A program made the translations under genes and the position numbers. This document shows, piece after piece, positions 9,800-17,008 of a stretch of DNA of 64,000 nucleotides. The notes beneath the pieces are model-generated. The model was not told where the DNA came from, did not search any database, and was given only the letters and a program-made list of their open reading frames with translations. The stretch lies in NCBI RefSeq assembly GCF_004340205.1, contig NZ_SLWB01000007.1:143271-207270 (forward strand). Direction: 5' to 3'. The DNA comes from Acetobacteroides hydrogenigenes (GTDB lineage Bacteria > Bacteroidota > Bacteroidia > Bacteroidales > ZOR0009). How positions within the stretch are numbered: the first letter of the stretch is position 1; each line of letters starts with the position of its first letter.

Positions 9800-10672
9800 A
9801 TGGGAAAGAAAAAAACGAACAGAAGCTATCGTCAAACCGCAAATGAGAGTTTGGATAATTTACTAAGGCGGTGTGAGCATTTAAAGAACAATGCTTCGTT
9901 CATAGAAATGCTGGATTTTATTGCAAAATTTAGGGTGTATAAGCCTTTTAATAATATGCTCGTATTCACTCAGAAGCCTACTTGTGAATTTTATGCCACT
10001 CAAAAACATTGGGAAAAAGTATTCAATCGACAAATTAAACCAGATTCAAGACCAATGGTCATTTTGGCTCCAATGCATCCGGTGCTCTTTGTTTATGATG
10101 CTGAAGACACTGAAGGAGGCGAAATGCCTAAATGGGATAGATTTTTCGTAAGAGTTTCTGGTACCTTTAAAGAAGAATGGTATAGAAAACTTGTAAAGGA
10201 GTGCGAGAAGATAAGAATAGATGTAAAAAACGATTATCTAGGATTGGGAGAGTCTGGATACATTACACCAAAAGAAAAACTAAAGTATGATATTGTTGTC
10301 AATCGTAAAGATAATCAAGTAGTACAGTTCTCGACATTAATACACGAATTAGGTCACTTATTTCTAGGGCATTTAGAGGAGAGAGAAAACGAAAAATACC
10401 CTTTACGATTCAACCTTGATAAGCGGTTAAAAGAGTTAGAAGCAGAATCAGTAGCTTACCTTTTTTTAAAAAGATTAGGATTGGATGTAAATTCGGAGGA
10501 TTACTTAGCCATATATAATGTAGAACCAAAGCATCTACAAGAAATTAGTGTAGACTTAATTGTAAAAGCAGTTGGTAGAATTGAGGGTATGATAGAACCT
10601 TTTAGAATGCTGAGCATAGAATTTGAAGAGGAAAATGTACCCATTGGTAGCTATCAAATGTCTTTGTTTTAG
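9800..10672 (+). CDS. ArdC/ImmA-like zinc metallopeptidase beside McrBC
   Basis: A 290-residue protein with an HELGH zinc motif at about 182-186 and a downstream glutamate in 'ELEAESVAYLF' (about 212-222), the arrangement of gluzincin-like ImmA/IrrE and ArdC peptidases. The N-terminal part ('FRVYKPFNNMLVFTQKP' near 44-60) resembles the N-terminal region of ArdC antirestriction proteins, where a short 'N..L...Q.P' pattern precedes a W residue. I infer a regulator or counter-restriction peptidase linked to the preceding restriction genes; the substrate is unknown. The start is ATG at 9800, preceded by a TTG that is less likely. The gene is AT-rich relative to flanking chromosome, as is mcrB, suggesting transfer. 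It follows mcrC by 66 bases on the same strand. Confidence 0.75.
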   Translation: MGKKKTNRSYRQTANESLDNLLRRCEHLKNNASFIEMLDFIAKFRVYKPFNNMLVFTQKPTCEFYATQKHWEKVFNRQIKPDSRPMVILAPMHPVLFVYDAEDTEGGEMPKWDRFFVRVSGTFKEEWYRKLVKECEKIRIDVKNDYLGLGESGYITPKEKLKYDIVVNRKDNQVVQFSTLIHELGHLFLGHLEERENEKYPLRFNLDKRLKELEAESVAYLFLKRLGLDVNSEDYLAIYNVEPKHLQEISVDLIVKAVGRIEGMIEPFRMLSIEFEEENVPIGSYQMSLF

Positions 10673-10714
10673 TATTAAGGATTTTATGACATAAAAATGC
10701 TTTAAGAATAACTT

Positions 10715-11254
10715 ATGGCTAAACTTAAAAGTGGTAGTACAGAAGTATCGATTGATTTTTACGGGAGAGATAATTGCGATGATATTGTTTACTCGTTTCA
10801 GCTTAAGTGGAAGGGGAGTAATGTTGTTAATCCGGAAATTTTAAGGGATAAGTATAGGTCGGGAATTTTTACCAGCACCGAATGCATTTCCGAATATTCG
10901 CATCTTCTTAATTTTTTCGAGCAGGTATGTACAACAGGAGAAAGCAGCAGCTACGAAACGCTTGAACCCCCAATTGTCTACATTGATTGTAAAACCTGGA
11001 GCGAGCGTAAAGATTACACCTTAGCCAAGTGGAGGAGTGATTCTAATCGCAACAATGAAGCTTATATTAATGCCTTAGCAGAGTTTTGGTCTCAACATGT
11101 TGAGATTACGTTTGGCCTTGGAAGCGATTTCTTTGAAGACGAAGAAAGTGGAGGTTGCTTAAAGATTACCGTAAGCAGCAACCTTGCAGCGTTGAAAAAG
11201 TTTACCAGTGAGCTGCGCGAAGAGTATAGTGAGTTTCTTAGGCCGTGTACATAA
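10715..11254 (+). CDS. Hypothetical protein at the end of the defence island
   Basis: An acidic 179-residue protein with no membrane segment, signal peptide or motif that I recognise. It has a beta-strand-rich N-terminus ('TEVSIDFYGRDNCDDIVYSFQLKW'), several Trp and Cys residues, and a Ser/Glu-rich middle. It follows the zinc peptidase gene by 42 bases on the same strand, so the two may be co-transcribed. The position after hsdRMS, mcrBC and a peptidase suggests a defence or regulatory role, but this is guilt by association only. It is convergent with the pseudouridine synthase gene. Confidence 0.7.
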   Translation: MAKLKSGSTEVSIDFYGRDNCDDIVYSFQLKWKGSNVVNPEILRDKYRSGIFTSTECISEYSHLLNFFEQVCTTGESSSYETLEPPIVYIDCKTWSERKDYTLAKWRSDSNRNNEAYINALAEFWSQHVEITFGLGSDFFEDEESGGCLKITVSSNLAALKKFTSELREEYSEFLRPCT

Positions 11255-11313
11255 GAGCTGTATGAGGTGTAAACATAATGGTTAGCACGCTATTATGTTT
11301 TTGGTTTCTCAAC

Positions 11314-12933
11314 CTAAAACCCCGCCAACTTTTCCAACCTAATAACACTTTGTTTTACAGGATGGATAAACTCCAGATATTCGGCATGGAGATAAAGGCG
11401 GTTCGACTTGGAGCCGTAGAGCTCGTCGCCAACAATTGGGCAGCTTAACCCATGGGGATGGGCGGAGTGTACCCTTAGCTGGTGGGTGCGGCCCGTTAGC
11501 GGGTAAAAGGCTACGCGCGTTTGTCCGTTGCGGCGCTCTAGCACCTGATATTGGGTTGTTGAGGGCTTGCCGTACTGGTGGCAAACCATTTGTCGAGGTC
11601 TGTCGAGCGGATTGAGACGTAAGGGGAGTTCGACGGTGCCTGTTTCGTTGTGCAGCACGCCATCGAGGATGGCTATGTAGCGTTTCCGTACCCTGCGCTG
11701 CTGGAACTGCGACTGAAGCTGCTTGTACACCTCCTTGTCTTTTGCAATAAGCAGCAAGCCGGAGGTGGCCATGTCGAGGCGATGTACCAAAAAGGCTTCG
11801 CGACCATTTAGCAGCAGCTCGCTTGCCAGCTCCACTGCCGATTTATCGCCAGTCTTTCCTGGGGCAGAGAGCATCCCCGCGGGCTTGTTGATTACCAGCA
11901 GCCAGTCGTCCTCGTAGATAACTTCGAGGGATGGGGGATAGGGGCTTTCGGCTTTTCTCCCGGGATATTTTACGTCCATCCCATGCAGCATGTGTCCTAA
12001 GATGGGCTCGCACTTACCCTTACAGGGAGGATAGTAGTGCCCGTGGTGGCGGATCTCCGTTTTGGGCGAGCTACCCCACCAGAACTCTGCCATGGCAATG
12101 GGGGTAAGGCTGTTCGCAAATGCGTACTGGAGTAGCTTAGGTCCGGCGCACTCTCCGGCACCTCCTGGTGGAACGCGCTGGGCGGTGTTCTCGAAGATCT
12201 CTACCAGTCCCTTTGCCTCGCCGCGTATGTTGAGCAGCTGAAACTCGTCGAAGAGCCTTTGCTGAAGATCGGCAGAGAGCATCTTTCGCTTTGCTTTTAG
12301 TTCCTCTATGGGTAGGGCGTAGTGGTCGTACTCGACTTGCAGCTCGTTGATAGTGGCTGTCCATCTTTTCTCTAGTCTCTTTAGCTCGGCCTTCTCGTGC
12401 TGGCTTTGGCGAACTAGGGCTGCCAGCTCCTCTTCGGATGGGTGCATGGTGCGGCGCTCTTCTCGCGCAGCCTTCGAGGTTTTTAGCGCGGCTTTTGCGG
12501 CGGCAATCTCTTCGATAGACTTTTGCTTCGCCTGTTCTAGTTCGCTCTTTCGGTTGGTAAACTCGGTGCTCTGCTCCATCTGGGCTATTTGCCGATTTAT
12601 GGAGGAGATAACCTGCTCGCCCTGCTTAAAGAAGCTGTTGGGGTTTAGCAGATCGGCAACCGGGGGAACAAAGAAGGAATGGTGGTTCTTCCCTGCCAGA
12701 TTCCCGGAGAAGGCGGCAAGGTAGCCTAGCTGTCCGTTGCTCTCCTTTACCACCAGAACGCCAAACATCTTTCCTTGCTGGATTTCTTCGTGCCACTGCG
12801 CTTGCTGTTCGAGGTACGTTTTCACCTCGTTGGCTGCCAATACGCATATCGGGTGCGGTTCGCCGGTAAAGGGCGAAAGGAATTGTTTGGGGAGTTCGAT
12901 ATGGCTGGTTGTGGTGGTAAAATGGTTGAGCAT
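11314..12933 (-). CDS. RluA-family pseudouridine synthase with N-terminal coiled-coil extension
   Basis: The C-terminal third is an RluA-type pseudouridine synthase, which isomerises uridine in rRNA or tRNA. The catalytic motif 'HRLDMATSGLLL' carries the active Asp near residue 386, followed by 'GRTHQLRVHSAHPHGL'. The N-terminal 300 residues include a Glu/Lys-rich coiled coil (about 90-195), an extension typical of the long Bacteroidota version of this enzyme. I place the start at ATG 12933 (MLNHFTTTTSH), giving 539 residues. A frame extension to 13038 would be encoded by a 14-bp tandem repeat and is unlikely. The RNA target cannot be told from sequence. It is convergent with the defence island. 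Confidence 0.88.
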   Translation of the reverse strand: MLNHFTTTTSHIELPKQFLSPFTGEPHPICVLAANEVKTYLEQQAQWHEEIQQGKMFGVLVVKESNGQLGYLAAFSGNLAGKNHHSFFVPPVADLLNPNSFFKQGEQVISSINRQIAQMEQSTEFTNRKSELEQAKQKSIEEIAAAKAALKTSKAAREERRTMHPSEEELAALVRQSQHEKAELKRLEKRWTATINELQVEYDHYALPIEELKAKRKMLSADLQQRLFDEFQLLNIRGEAKGLVEIFENTAQRVPPGGAGECAGPKLLQYAFANSLTPIAMAEFWWGSSPKTEIRHHGHYYPPCKGKCEPILGHMLHGMDVKYPGRKAESPYPPSLEVIYEDDWLLVINKPAGMLSAPGKTGDKSAVELASELLLNGREAFLVHRLDMATSGLLLIAKDKEVYKQLQSQFQQRRVRKRYIAILDGVLHNETGTVELPLRLNPLDRPRQMVCHQYGKPSTTQYQVLERRNGQTRVAFYPLTGRTHQLRVHSAHPHGLSCPIVGDELYGSKSNRLYLHAEYLEFIHPVKQSVIRLEKLAGF

Positions 12934-13021
12934 GGGGCAAAGGTAGGTTTTTTGTAGGGGATTTAAACACAGAGATACGGAGGCACCGGGTTTATTGTAT
13001 CTGGTATCACGACACACGACG

Positions 13022-13077
13022 CACGTATCACGACGCACGTATCAAGACACACGTATCAAGACGCACTTATCAAGACG
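13022..13077. repeat. Tandem repeat, 14-bp period, 4 copies
   Basis: Four consecutive 14-bp units of the form CACGTATCAAGACG lie at 13022, 13036, 13050 and 13064, with single-base variants, preceded by a degenerate unit at about 13002-13015. The array lies about 90 bases upstream of the pseudouridine synthase start. It is one of five tandem arrays in gaps of this window. Confidence 0.85.
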
Positions 13078-13090
13078 TTAAGTCTTCAGT

Positions 13091-13410
13091 TGTGGCTTAA
13101 CTTGCAGACTTCGGCGTGGGATGTTTGTCTCCTCTTTTCATTTCTTTTCAGGGATGAAAAGAAACGAAACAAAGAAAAATCCTGCACGAATTAACTCGCT
13201 CGGTCGCGGTACAACGTTGTCTAACTTTGCTGCGTATCTTGCCAGTCTAGGTCTACTCTTTGAAAGTAATATGTAGATGCTCCGCTCGCTCAAACAGGAT
13301 TCGTGCCAGTCTGGTATGGCTTCGCCATGGTGTTTACGGAGGGTGGTTGCTGCTTTATGGTTGGGTTGCATGCCGTTGGTTGCTTTGCGGTTGTAGAGTG
13401 TTTCTTTATG
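13091..13410. repeat. Modular dispersed element, copy A
   Basis: Modules in order: 'gtggcttaacttgcagac...' (13092-13124), a hairpin with arms TTTCTTTTC (13141-13149) and GAAAAGAAA (13156-13164) followed by 'cgaaacaaagaaa', a variable stretch (13178-13315), a second hairpin ATGGC/GCCAT (13316-13328), and the conserved tail 'gtgtttacggagggtggtt' to 'gttgtagagtgtttc'. The minus strand carries a 77-codon frame (13138-13371) whose ends match the frame in copy B. No protein function is apparent and I regard the element as noncoding. Confidence 0.75.
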
Positions 13411-13438
13411 AAGTATGCTAGTGCTAAGTTTAATAGTA

Positions 13439-13480
13439 GCACGTTATCCTCCCGTTTGGACGGGAGGCAAGGGGAGGGTA
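13439..13480 (+). repeat. Dispersed hairpin repeat, copy 2
   Basis: Arms CCTCCCG (13448-13454) and CGGGAGG (13461-13467) match the stem at 715-735, followed by 'caaggggaggg'. It is preceded by 'cacgttatcc', a phrase that recurs at 63902-63911 next to the copy C fragment of the modular element. Confidence 0.65.
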
Positions 13481-13521
13481 ATTTCTCCTTTTCATTTCAT
13501 GTGAAAATAATTGATTCTTAA

Positions 13522-13825
13522 TGGTCGCTTCTTTTCATTTCTTTTGTGGCCAAAAGAAACGAAACAAAGAAAGGCTGTCGTGGCTTAACTTGCAGACTTC
13601 GGCGTGGGATGTTCTTTTTCTGTAAAGATTTGCTCGCGCTTTAGGACTTGGCGCTTTACGAAAAGTTGTGGTTGCTTCGTCCGCTTCGAACAGAACCCAC
13701 GACGGAGATGGTGTGGCAATGCCACGGTGTTTACGGAGGGTGGTTACTGCTTTATGGTTGGGTTGCATGCCGTTGGTTGGGTTGCATGCCGTTGGTTGCT
13801 TTGCGGTTGTAGAGTGTTTCTAACT
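13522..13825. repeat. Modular dispersed element, copy B
   Basis: The same modules as copy A in a different order: the A/T hairpin first (TTTCTTTTG 13538-13546, CAAAAGAAA 13551-13559), then 'gtggcttaacttgcagac...' (about 13580-13612), a variable stretch, a hairpin GTGGC/GCCAC (13713-13725), and the tail 'gtgtttacggagggtggtt' to 'gttgtagagtgtttc'. Within the tail a 19-bp unit (TTGGGTTGCATGCCGTTGG) is tandemly duplicated at about 13756-13793. The hairpin arms differ from copy A in a compensating manner. Confidence 0.75.
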
Positions 13826-14091
13826 TAGCACTTGTCTAGCATGTTATTGTATATCTCCTACAGAGAAAAATATAGGTGAAGAACTGGTGTGCTACAAGAC
13901 GACAACCGCTACGCGGTATCTTTGCAGTTCAAATTTTGTCCGTAGGACATCAGGAACTGTAGAAGACCTCCATAAACTAGCTATTTACCTCGTAGAGGTT
14001 AATCTTGCTATTGTTTTATAATGGTCTTTGCCAAGCGGTTTGGAACTTACATTGAATAAAAACAGAACGATAACCTTAGCTTGATACGAAA
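13826..14091. other. Gap with short palindromic phrases before the HhH gene
   Basis: No gene is seen. Short palindromes such as 'ccgctacgcgg' near 13907 and 'acctcgtagaggt' near 13988 resemble intergenic repeat debris of Bacteroidota. With the preceding repeats this makes about 1.15 kb without a gene between the pseudouridine synthase and the helix-hairpin-helix protein. Confidence 0.5.
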
Positions 14092-14367
14092 ATGGACGAA
14101 AAGCATTCAGCAAAGACGCTTACCGTAATCCCGGGGGTAGGCAAGTCGATTGCCAACGATTTGTGGGGTATTGGAATTCGCAATGTTTCAGATTTGGTGG
14201 GTAAAGACCCCGAGGTGCTCTATGAGCTATCGAATAGGCTTGCTGGTACAGTACAGGATCGGTGCCTGCTGTACGTTTTCCGCTGTGCGGTGTACTATGC
14301 CGAAACGCCAAAGGATAAGCAGGATGGTGAACTGCTTAAGTGGTGGAATTGGAAGGATAGGAGATAG
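14092..14367 (+). CDS. Helix-hairpin-helix protein of the Cdd1 ('pathogenicity locus') family
   Basis: A 91-residue protein beginning with a helix-hairpin-helix motif ('IPGVGKSIANDLWGIGI', about 13-29), the type of fold used for non-specific DNA or RNA binding. The C-terminal half ('CLLYVFRCAVYYAE... LLKWWNWKD') matches the small family known as Cdd1 or pathogenicity locus, which occurs widely in bacteria with no proven role. Length is typical. It is monocistronic, flanked upstream by the repeat-rich gap and downstream by a strong hairpin shared with the convergent permease gene. The direct function is unknown. Confidence 0.8.
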   Translation: MDEKHSAKTLTVIPGVGKSIANDLWGIGIRNVSDLVGKDPEVLYELSNRLAGTVQDRCLLYVFRCAVYYAETPKDKQDGELLKWWNWKDRR

Positions 14368-14381
14368 TATCAAATGAAGAA

Positions 14382-14417
14382 TGTAGTAGGGGCAGAAGAA
14401 ATTCTGCCCCTACTACA
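14382..14417. terminator. Bidirectional hairpin between convergent genes
   Basis: Perfect 16-bp arms, TGTAGTAGGGGCAGAA (14382-14397) and its complement (14402-14417), with a 4-base loop. It sits between the stops of the HhH gene and the permease. T-runs on either side are weak, so it may also be a dispersed palindrome used as a terminator. Confidence 0.6.
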
Positions 14418-14426
14418 TTTATGGAT

Positions 14427-15494
14427 TTATACCACATTGTATAGCAATCCAAATAGCATAGCGCCCAATAGCACGAATGATAGGTAGAGGATAAATACCC
14501 TTCGTTTGGCAATTCCCCACACAGCCACCATTGCAGGTAGCGTAGTTGTTGGACCTGCAATAAGAAAAGCCAGTGCAGCACCTTTACTCATGCCTAAAGC
14601 TAGCAGTCCACCAACAAGCGGCATTGCCGTAATGCTGCTCGTGTAGGCAGGGATTCCTACAAGCGTGGCGATAATAACCGAGCTTGTTCCATGTCCCACC
14701 AGCAGCTTCGACAGCGCATCTTGAGGAATGTAAAATGTTATTAGCGCATTTATAAGGAAGGCTAACGACATAAACTTAACAACCATCCAAACCGACTTCT
14801 TTGTTTCGGAGAGAATCTTTTCCCAGAGCGATAGCGTTTGGGTGGTAGTTTTCTTCGAGCATCCGCATTCTGTTTTTGGTGAGGCTGGAGCCGTTGATGG
14901 TGCCGATGTAGAGCAGCATTTTATTACCGGAGCAATGTTTTTTGAATCGGCAGGTTGAAGGACGACTTCAACTCTTCTCGAACCGATGAGGTATTGCTTA
15001 ATTTTATGGATAAAAGCATCTAATAGATTGGGGATTCTGGTATTTCTATCAACCCTAAGCACTTCTTCGCCAATATATCCTTTGCGAGTGGCGTAGTAGG
15101 TGATGTATCCCGCCAACAAACTTATTGCAAACGTTGATGCCAATCGCCAAATAGCCAGCTGCCATCCTAAAACCGATGTACTCAGGAAGAATATTTCGGG
15201 ATCCATTGATGGTGATGCAATCCAAAACGACATAACCGGAGCAAGCGGAACTCCCCCAATGAGCAGTGAGGTGATCACCGGGATAACTCCGCACGAGCAG
15301 AAGGGGCTAAATGCTCCAACAATAGTTGCCAAAAAGATAGCAACCAGCGGATTTTTGCTAAATGCTTTGGTAATGAATCGTGATGCTCCCGATACGTTTA
15401 CCGCTACCGAGATAGGAATGGTGATGAGCAGATAGGGCCAGATGTGAAGGAATGAGCTAAGAATGAACTCTGCAATTCTAAGAACTTGATCCAT
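14427..15494 (-). CDS. SO_0444-type Cu/Zn efflux permease (ArsP_1/DUF318 family)
   Basis: A 355-residue polytopic membrane protein of the ArsP_1/DUF318 permease family. About eight hydrophobic segments are visible, four before and four after a central cytosolic loop. The conserved 'FSPFCSCGVIP' (CSCG at 66-69) in a membrane segment is the family's likely metal-binding site. The loop holds further cysteines at 193, 194, 210 and 212 ('TECGCSKK'), consistent with soft-metal handling. The SO_0444 group is assigned to copper/zinc or arsenical export. The gene lies 83 bases downstream of sigZ on the same strand, so this sigma factor probably controls it. The exported metal is inferred, not shown. 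Confidence 0.82.
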   Translation of the reverse strand: MDQVLRIAEFILSSFLHIWPYLLITIPISVAVNVSGASRFITKAFSKNPLVAIFLATIVGAFSPFCSCGVIPVITSLLIGGVPLAPVMSFWIASPSMDPEIFFLSTSVLGWQLAIWRLASTFAISLLAGYITYYATRKGYIGEEVLRVDRNTRIPNLLDAFIHKIKQYLIGSRRVEVVLQPADSKNIAPVIKCCSTSAPSTAPASPKTECGCSKKTTTQTLSLWEKILSETKKSVWMVVKFMSLAFLINALITFYIPQDALSKLLVGHGTSSVIIATLVGIPAYTSSITAMPLVGGLLALGMSKGAALAFLIAGPTTTLPAMVAVWGIAKRRVFILYLSFVLLGAMLFGLLYNVV

Positions 15495-15577
15495 AAAATA
15501 GGGTTTTAAGGTTCTACATTAAATTTTGTTTGCACCATAGACGTAGAGCCTTAAAAAAGGACGCAAGTTTTGAGATG

Positions 15578-16174
15578 CTACTTTGCCGTATTTTTTCTTT
15601 TGCGTTTAGTAGGATGACAGCAGCAACAGCATTTGGGGTGTATGCTTAAAACCGTTCCATACTTGTCGAACTGGTAGTGGCAGCAATCCATAAGCATATC
15701 CTTTAGGATTGTTCGTGCCCGTTGTACGCGCGACTTTGCCCCCGAGTATGATATGCCAATCTTTTCGGCATATTCCTTCTGGCTCAAGCCTTCGAGTTCG
15801 GTGAGGCATAGCGCTTCGCAGTATTCGGGAGGCATTCGGTTCATCATGCTAACCATATCTCTTACGGCCTCATCGAAAATGGAGTAATCTTTACTCTCCT
15901 CTTCCTGGTCGAAGGTCTCGTTAGATTGAGACGATTTGGATGCCTTTCTGAAATAGTCGGTAACAGCATTTCGTGCAATCTGGAATATCCATGATTGTAC
16001 CTTGCTCTGATCCTCGAGCTTATCTATGTTTTGGTGAATTCGAAGAAATACCTCCTGCAGGATATCGTTGGCTACAGACTCATCTTTTACTTTGCTAATG
16101 ATAAATGCCCTTAGCCTATCGTTAAATAGGGTCCAAAGCTCTTCTGTATTCCGAAAGGTGTATATTGTGTCCAT
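15578..16174 (-). CDS. sigZ: ECF-type RNA polymerase sigma factor SigZ with Cys-rich tail
   Basis: A 198-residue sigma-70 family factor. Region 2 spans about 14-80 ('DESVANDILQEVFLRIHQNI', 'SWIFQIARNAVTDYFR'), and region 4 about 108-160 with the helix-turn-helix 'LSQKEYAEKIGISYSGAKSRVQRAR'. The C-terminus has the SigZ hallmark 'CCHYQFDKYGTV' (C164, C165) and then five consecutive cysteines (182-186) followed by His and a basic tail. No anti-sigma gene is adjacent. The cysteines suggest direct sensing of metal or thiol stress, and the gene downstream encodes a metal-efflux permease, so I infer a self-contained metal-response unit. A 10-bp inverted repeat lies about 60 bases upstream. Confidence 0.88.
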   Translation of the reverse strand: MDTIYTFRNTEELWTLFNDRLRAFIISKVKDESVANDILQEVFLRIHQNIDKLEDQSKVQSWIFQIARNAVTDYFRKASKSSQSNETFDQEEESKDYSIFDEAVRDMVSMMNRMPPEYCEALCLTELEGLSQKEYAEKIGISYSGAKSRVQRARTILKDMLMDCCHYQFDKYGTVLSIHPKCCCCCHPTKRKRKNTAK

Positions 16175-16235
16175 AGCAATAAAATACTTGGGGTGAGGTT
16201 AGGCTTGTATACCGAAAGACATTTGTGGTTTGGGT

Positions 16236-16268
16236 CCAGCATTATCCCCCCTTAAAATATAATGCTGG
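16236..16268. promoter_or_regulatory. Perfect 10-bp inverted repeat upstream of sigZ
   Basis: Arms CCAGCATTAT (16236-16245) and ATAATGCTGG (16259-16268) are perfectly complementary with a 13-base centre containing CCCCCC. It lies between the stop of the 161-residue protein gene (16280) and the sigZ start (16174). On the minus strand no T-run follows the hairpin, so it is not a classical terminator. It may be an operator or RNA hairpin. Confidence 0.5.
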
Positions 16269-16279
16269 ATGGAATAACG

Positions 16280-16765
16280 CTACTCTATCTGACCAAGGAT
16301 GGCTACGTAGTTTTTTCCATACTTCTTTGCGCACTTTGGACAGGTGGTGTACCACATGTACCATTTTTTAATGGCGTATCCTTTCGATTTAGCAACACTC
16401 TCGAAATCCTTACACCATTTGCCGGTATCCTTAAATGGACCTTCGTACACCTTGCTGTAGAACTTGCCGCTTATGGTGGTATTCTCTGCACCGGAAATCT
16501 CCCTATCAGTTGCAAGGTAGATGTCCATATTCCATCGTGAGGTATGATCGGAGAGGCAGAGATAATCTGGGACATCGGCGCTCGCCTTAGAGAATACATC
16601 AAAGATCCGCTTCATCACTTTGCCGAAGTTGAGGGGCATGTAGAATAGGGTGCATACCTTATCTTTTATAAACTTCTTATTCTCCCACTCAACAACCTTG
16701 TCGTCCCAAGGTGTTGGGTCGAATGGTGGGCAGCATATTGATTCTGATGCATTGGTAGTAGTCAT
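16280..16765 (-). CDS. Conserved 161-residue protein, often labelled 'hydrolase' (GyrI-like)
   Basis: This protein starts 'MTTTNASESICCPPFDPTPWDD' and ends with 'TTCPKCAKKYGKNYVAILGQ'. I recognise it as a Bacteroidota/archaeal family that databases tend to label simply as hydrolase and that resembles GyrI-like ligand-binding proteins. Conserved elements are the paired Cys near residue 11-12, 'YMPLNFGKVM', 'KVYEGPFKDTGKW' and the CxxC near the C-terminus (CPKC), which could bind metal. No catalytic triad is evident, so the enzymatic label is doubtful. A strong AAGGAGGAT Shine-Dalgarno at about 16771-16780 supports this start. It is upstream of, and co-directional with, sigZ and the metal permease. 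Confidence 0.7.
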   Translation of the reverse strand: MTTTNASESICCPPFDPTPWDDKVVEWENKKFIKDKVCTLFYMPLNFGKVMKRIFDVFSKASADVPDYLCLSDHTSRWNMDIYLATDREISGAENTTISGKFYSKVYEGPFKDTGKWCKDFESVAKSKGYAIKKWYMWYTTCPKCAKKYGKNYVAILGQIE

Positions 16766-17008
16766 GGTTGATCCTCCTTAGATTTGTAATGTAGTGCTAA
16801 TTTAGGTATTGCTGATGAAGGATTCAAATTTGGAGATTGAAGTAAAGTAACGGGAATTGCTTAGCGTATATCTTTCATCTATTTTGGCAACTTCGGCTCC
16901 TTTTTTAGTACTTTACATTGCGAATTGTGGCTGCTTAAATGTACCCAATATAAAGGATTAGCAGCTACTAGTACTGGTAAAATGATTTTTGACTTAAAGT
17001 ATAACCCT

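Noticed and set aside
12345..12730. Plus-strand frame opposite the pseudouridine synthase coiled coil
   Set aside because: Ser/Ala/Cys-rich shadow of Glu/Lys-rich coding sequence.
12934..13038. N-terminal extension of the pseudouridine synthase
   Set aside because: It would be encoded partly by the 14-bp tandem array, and family members begin near MLNHF.
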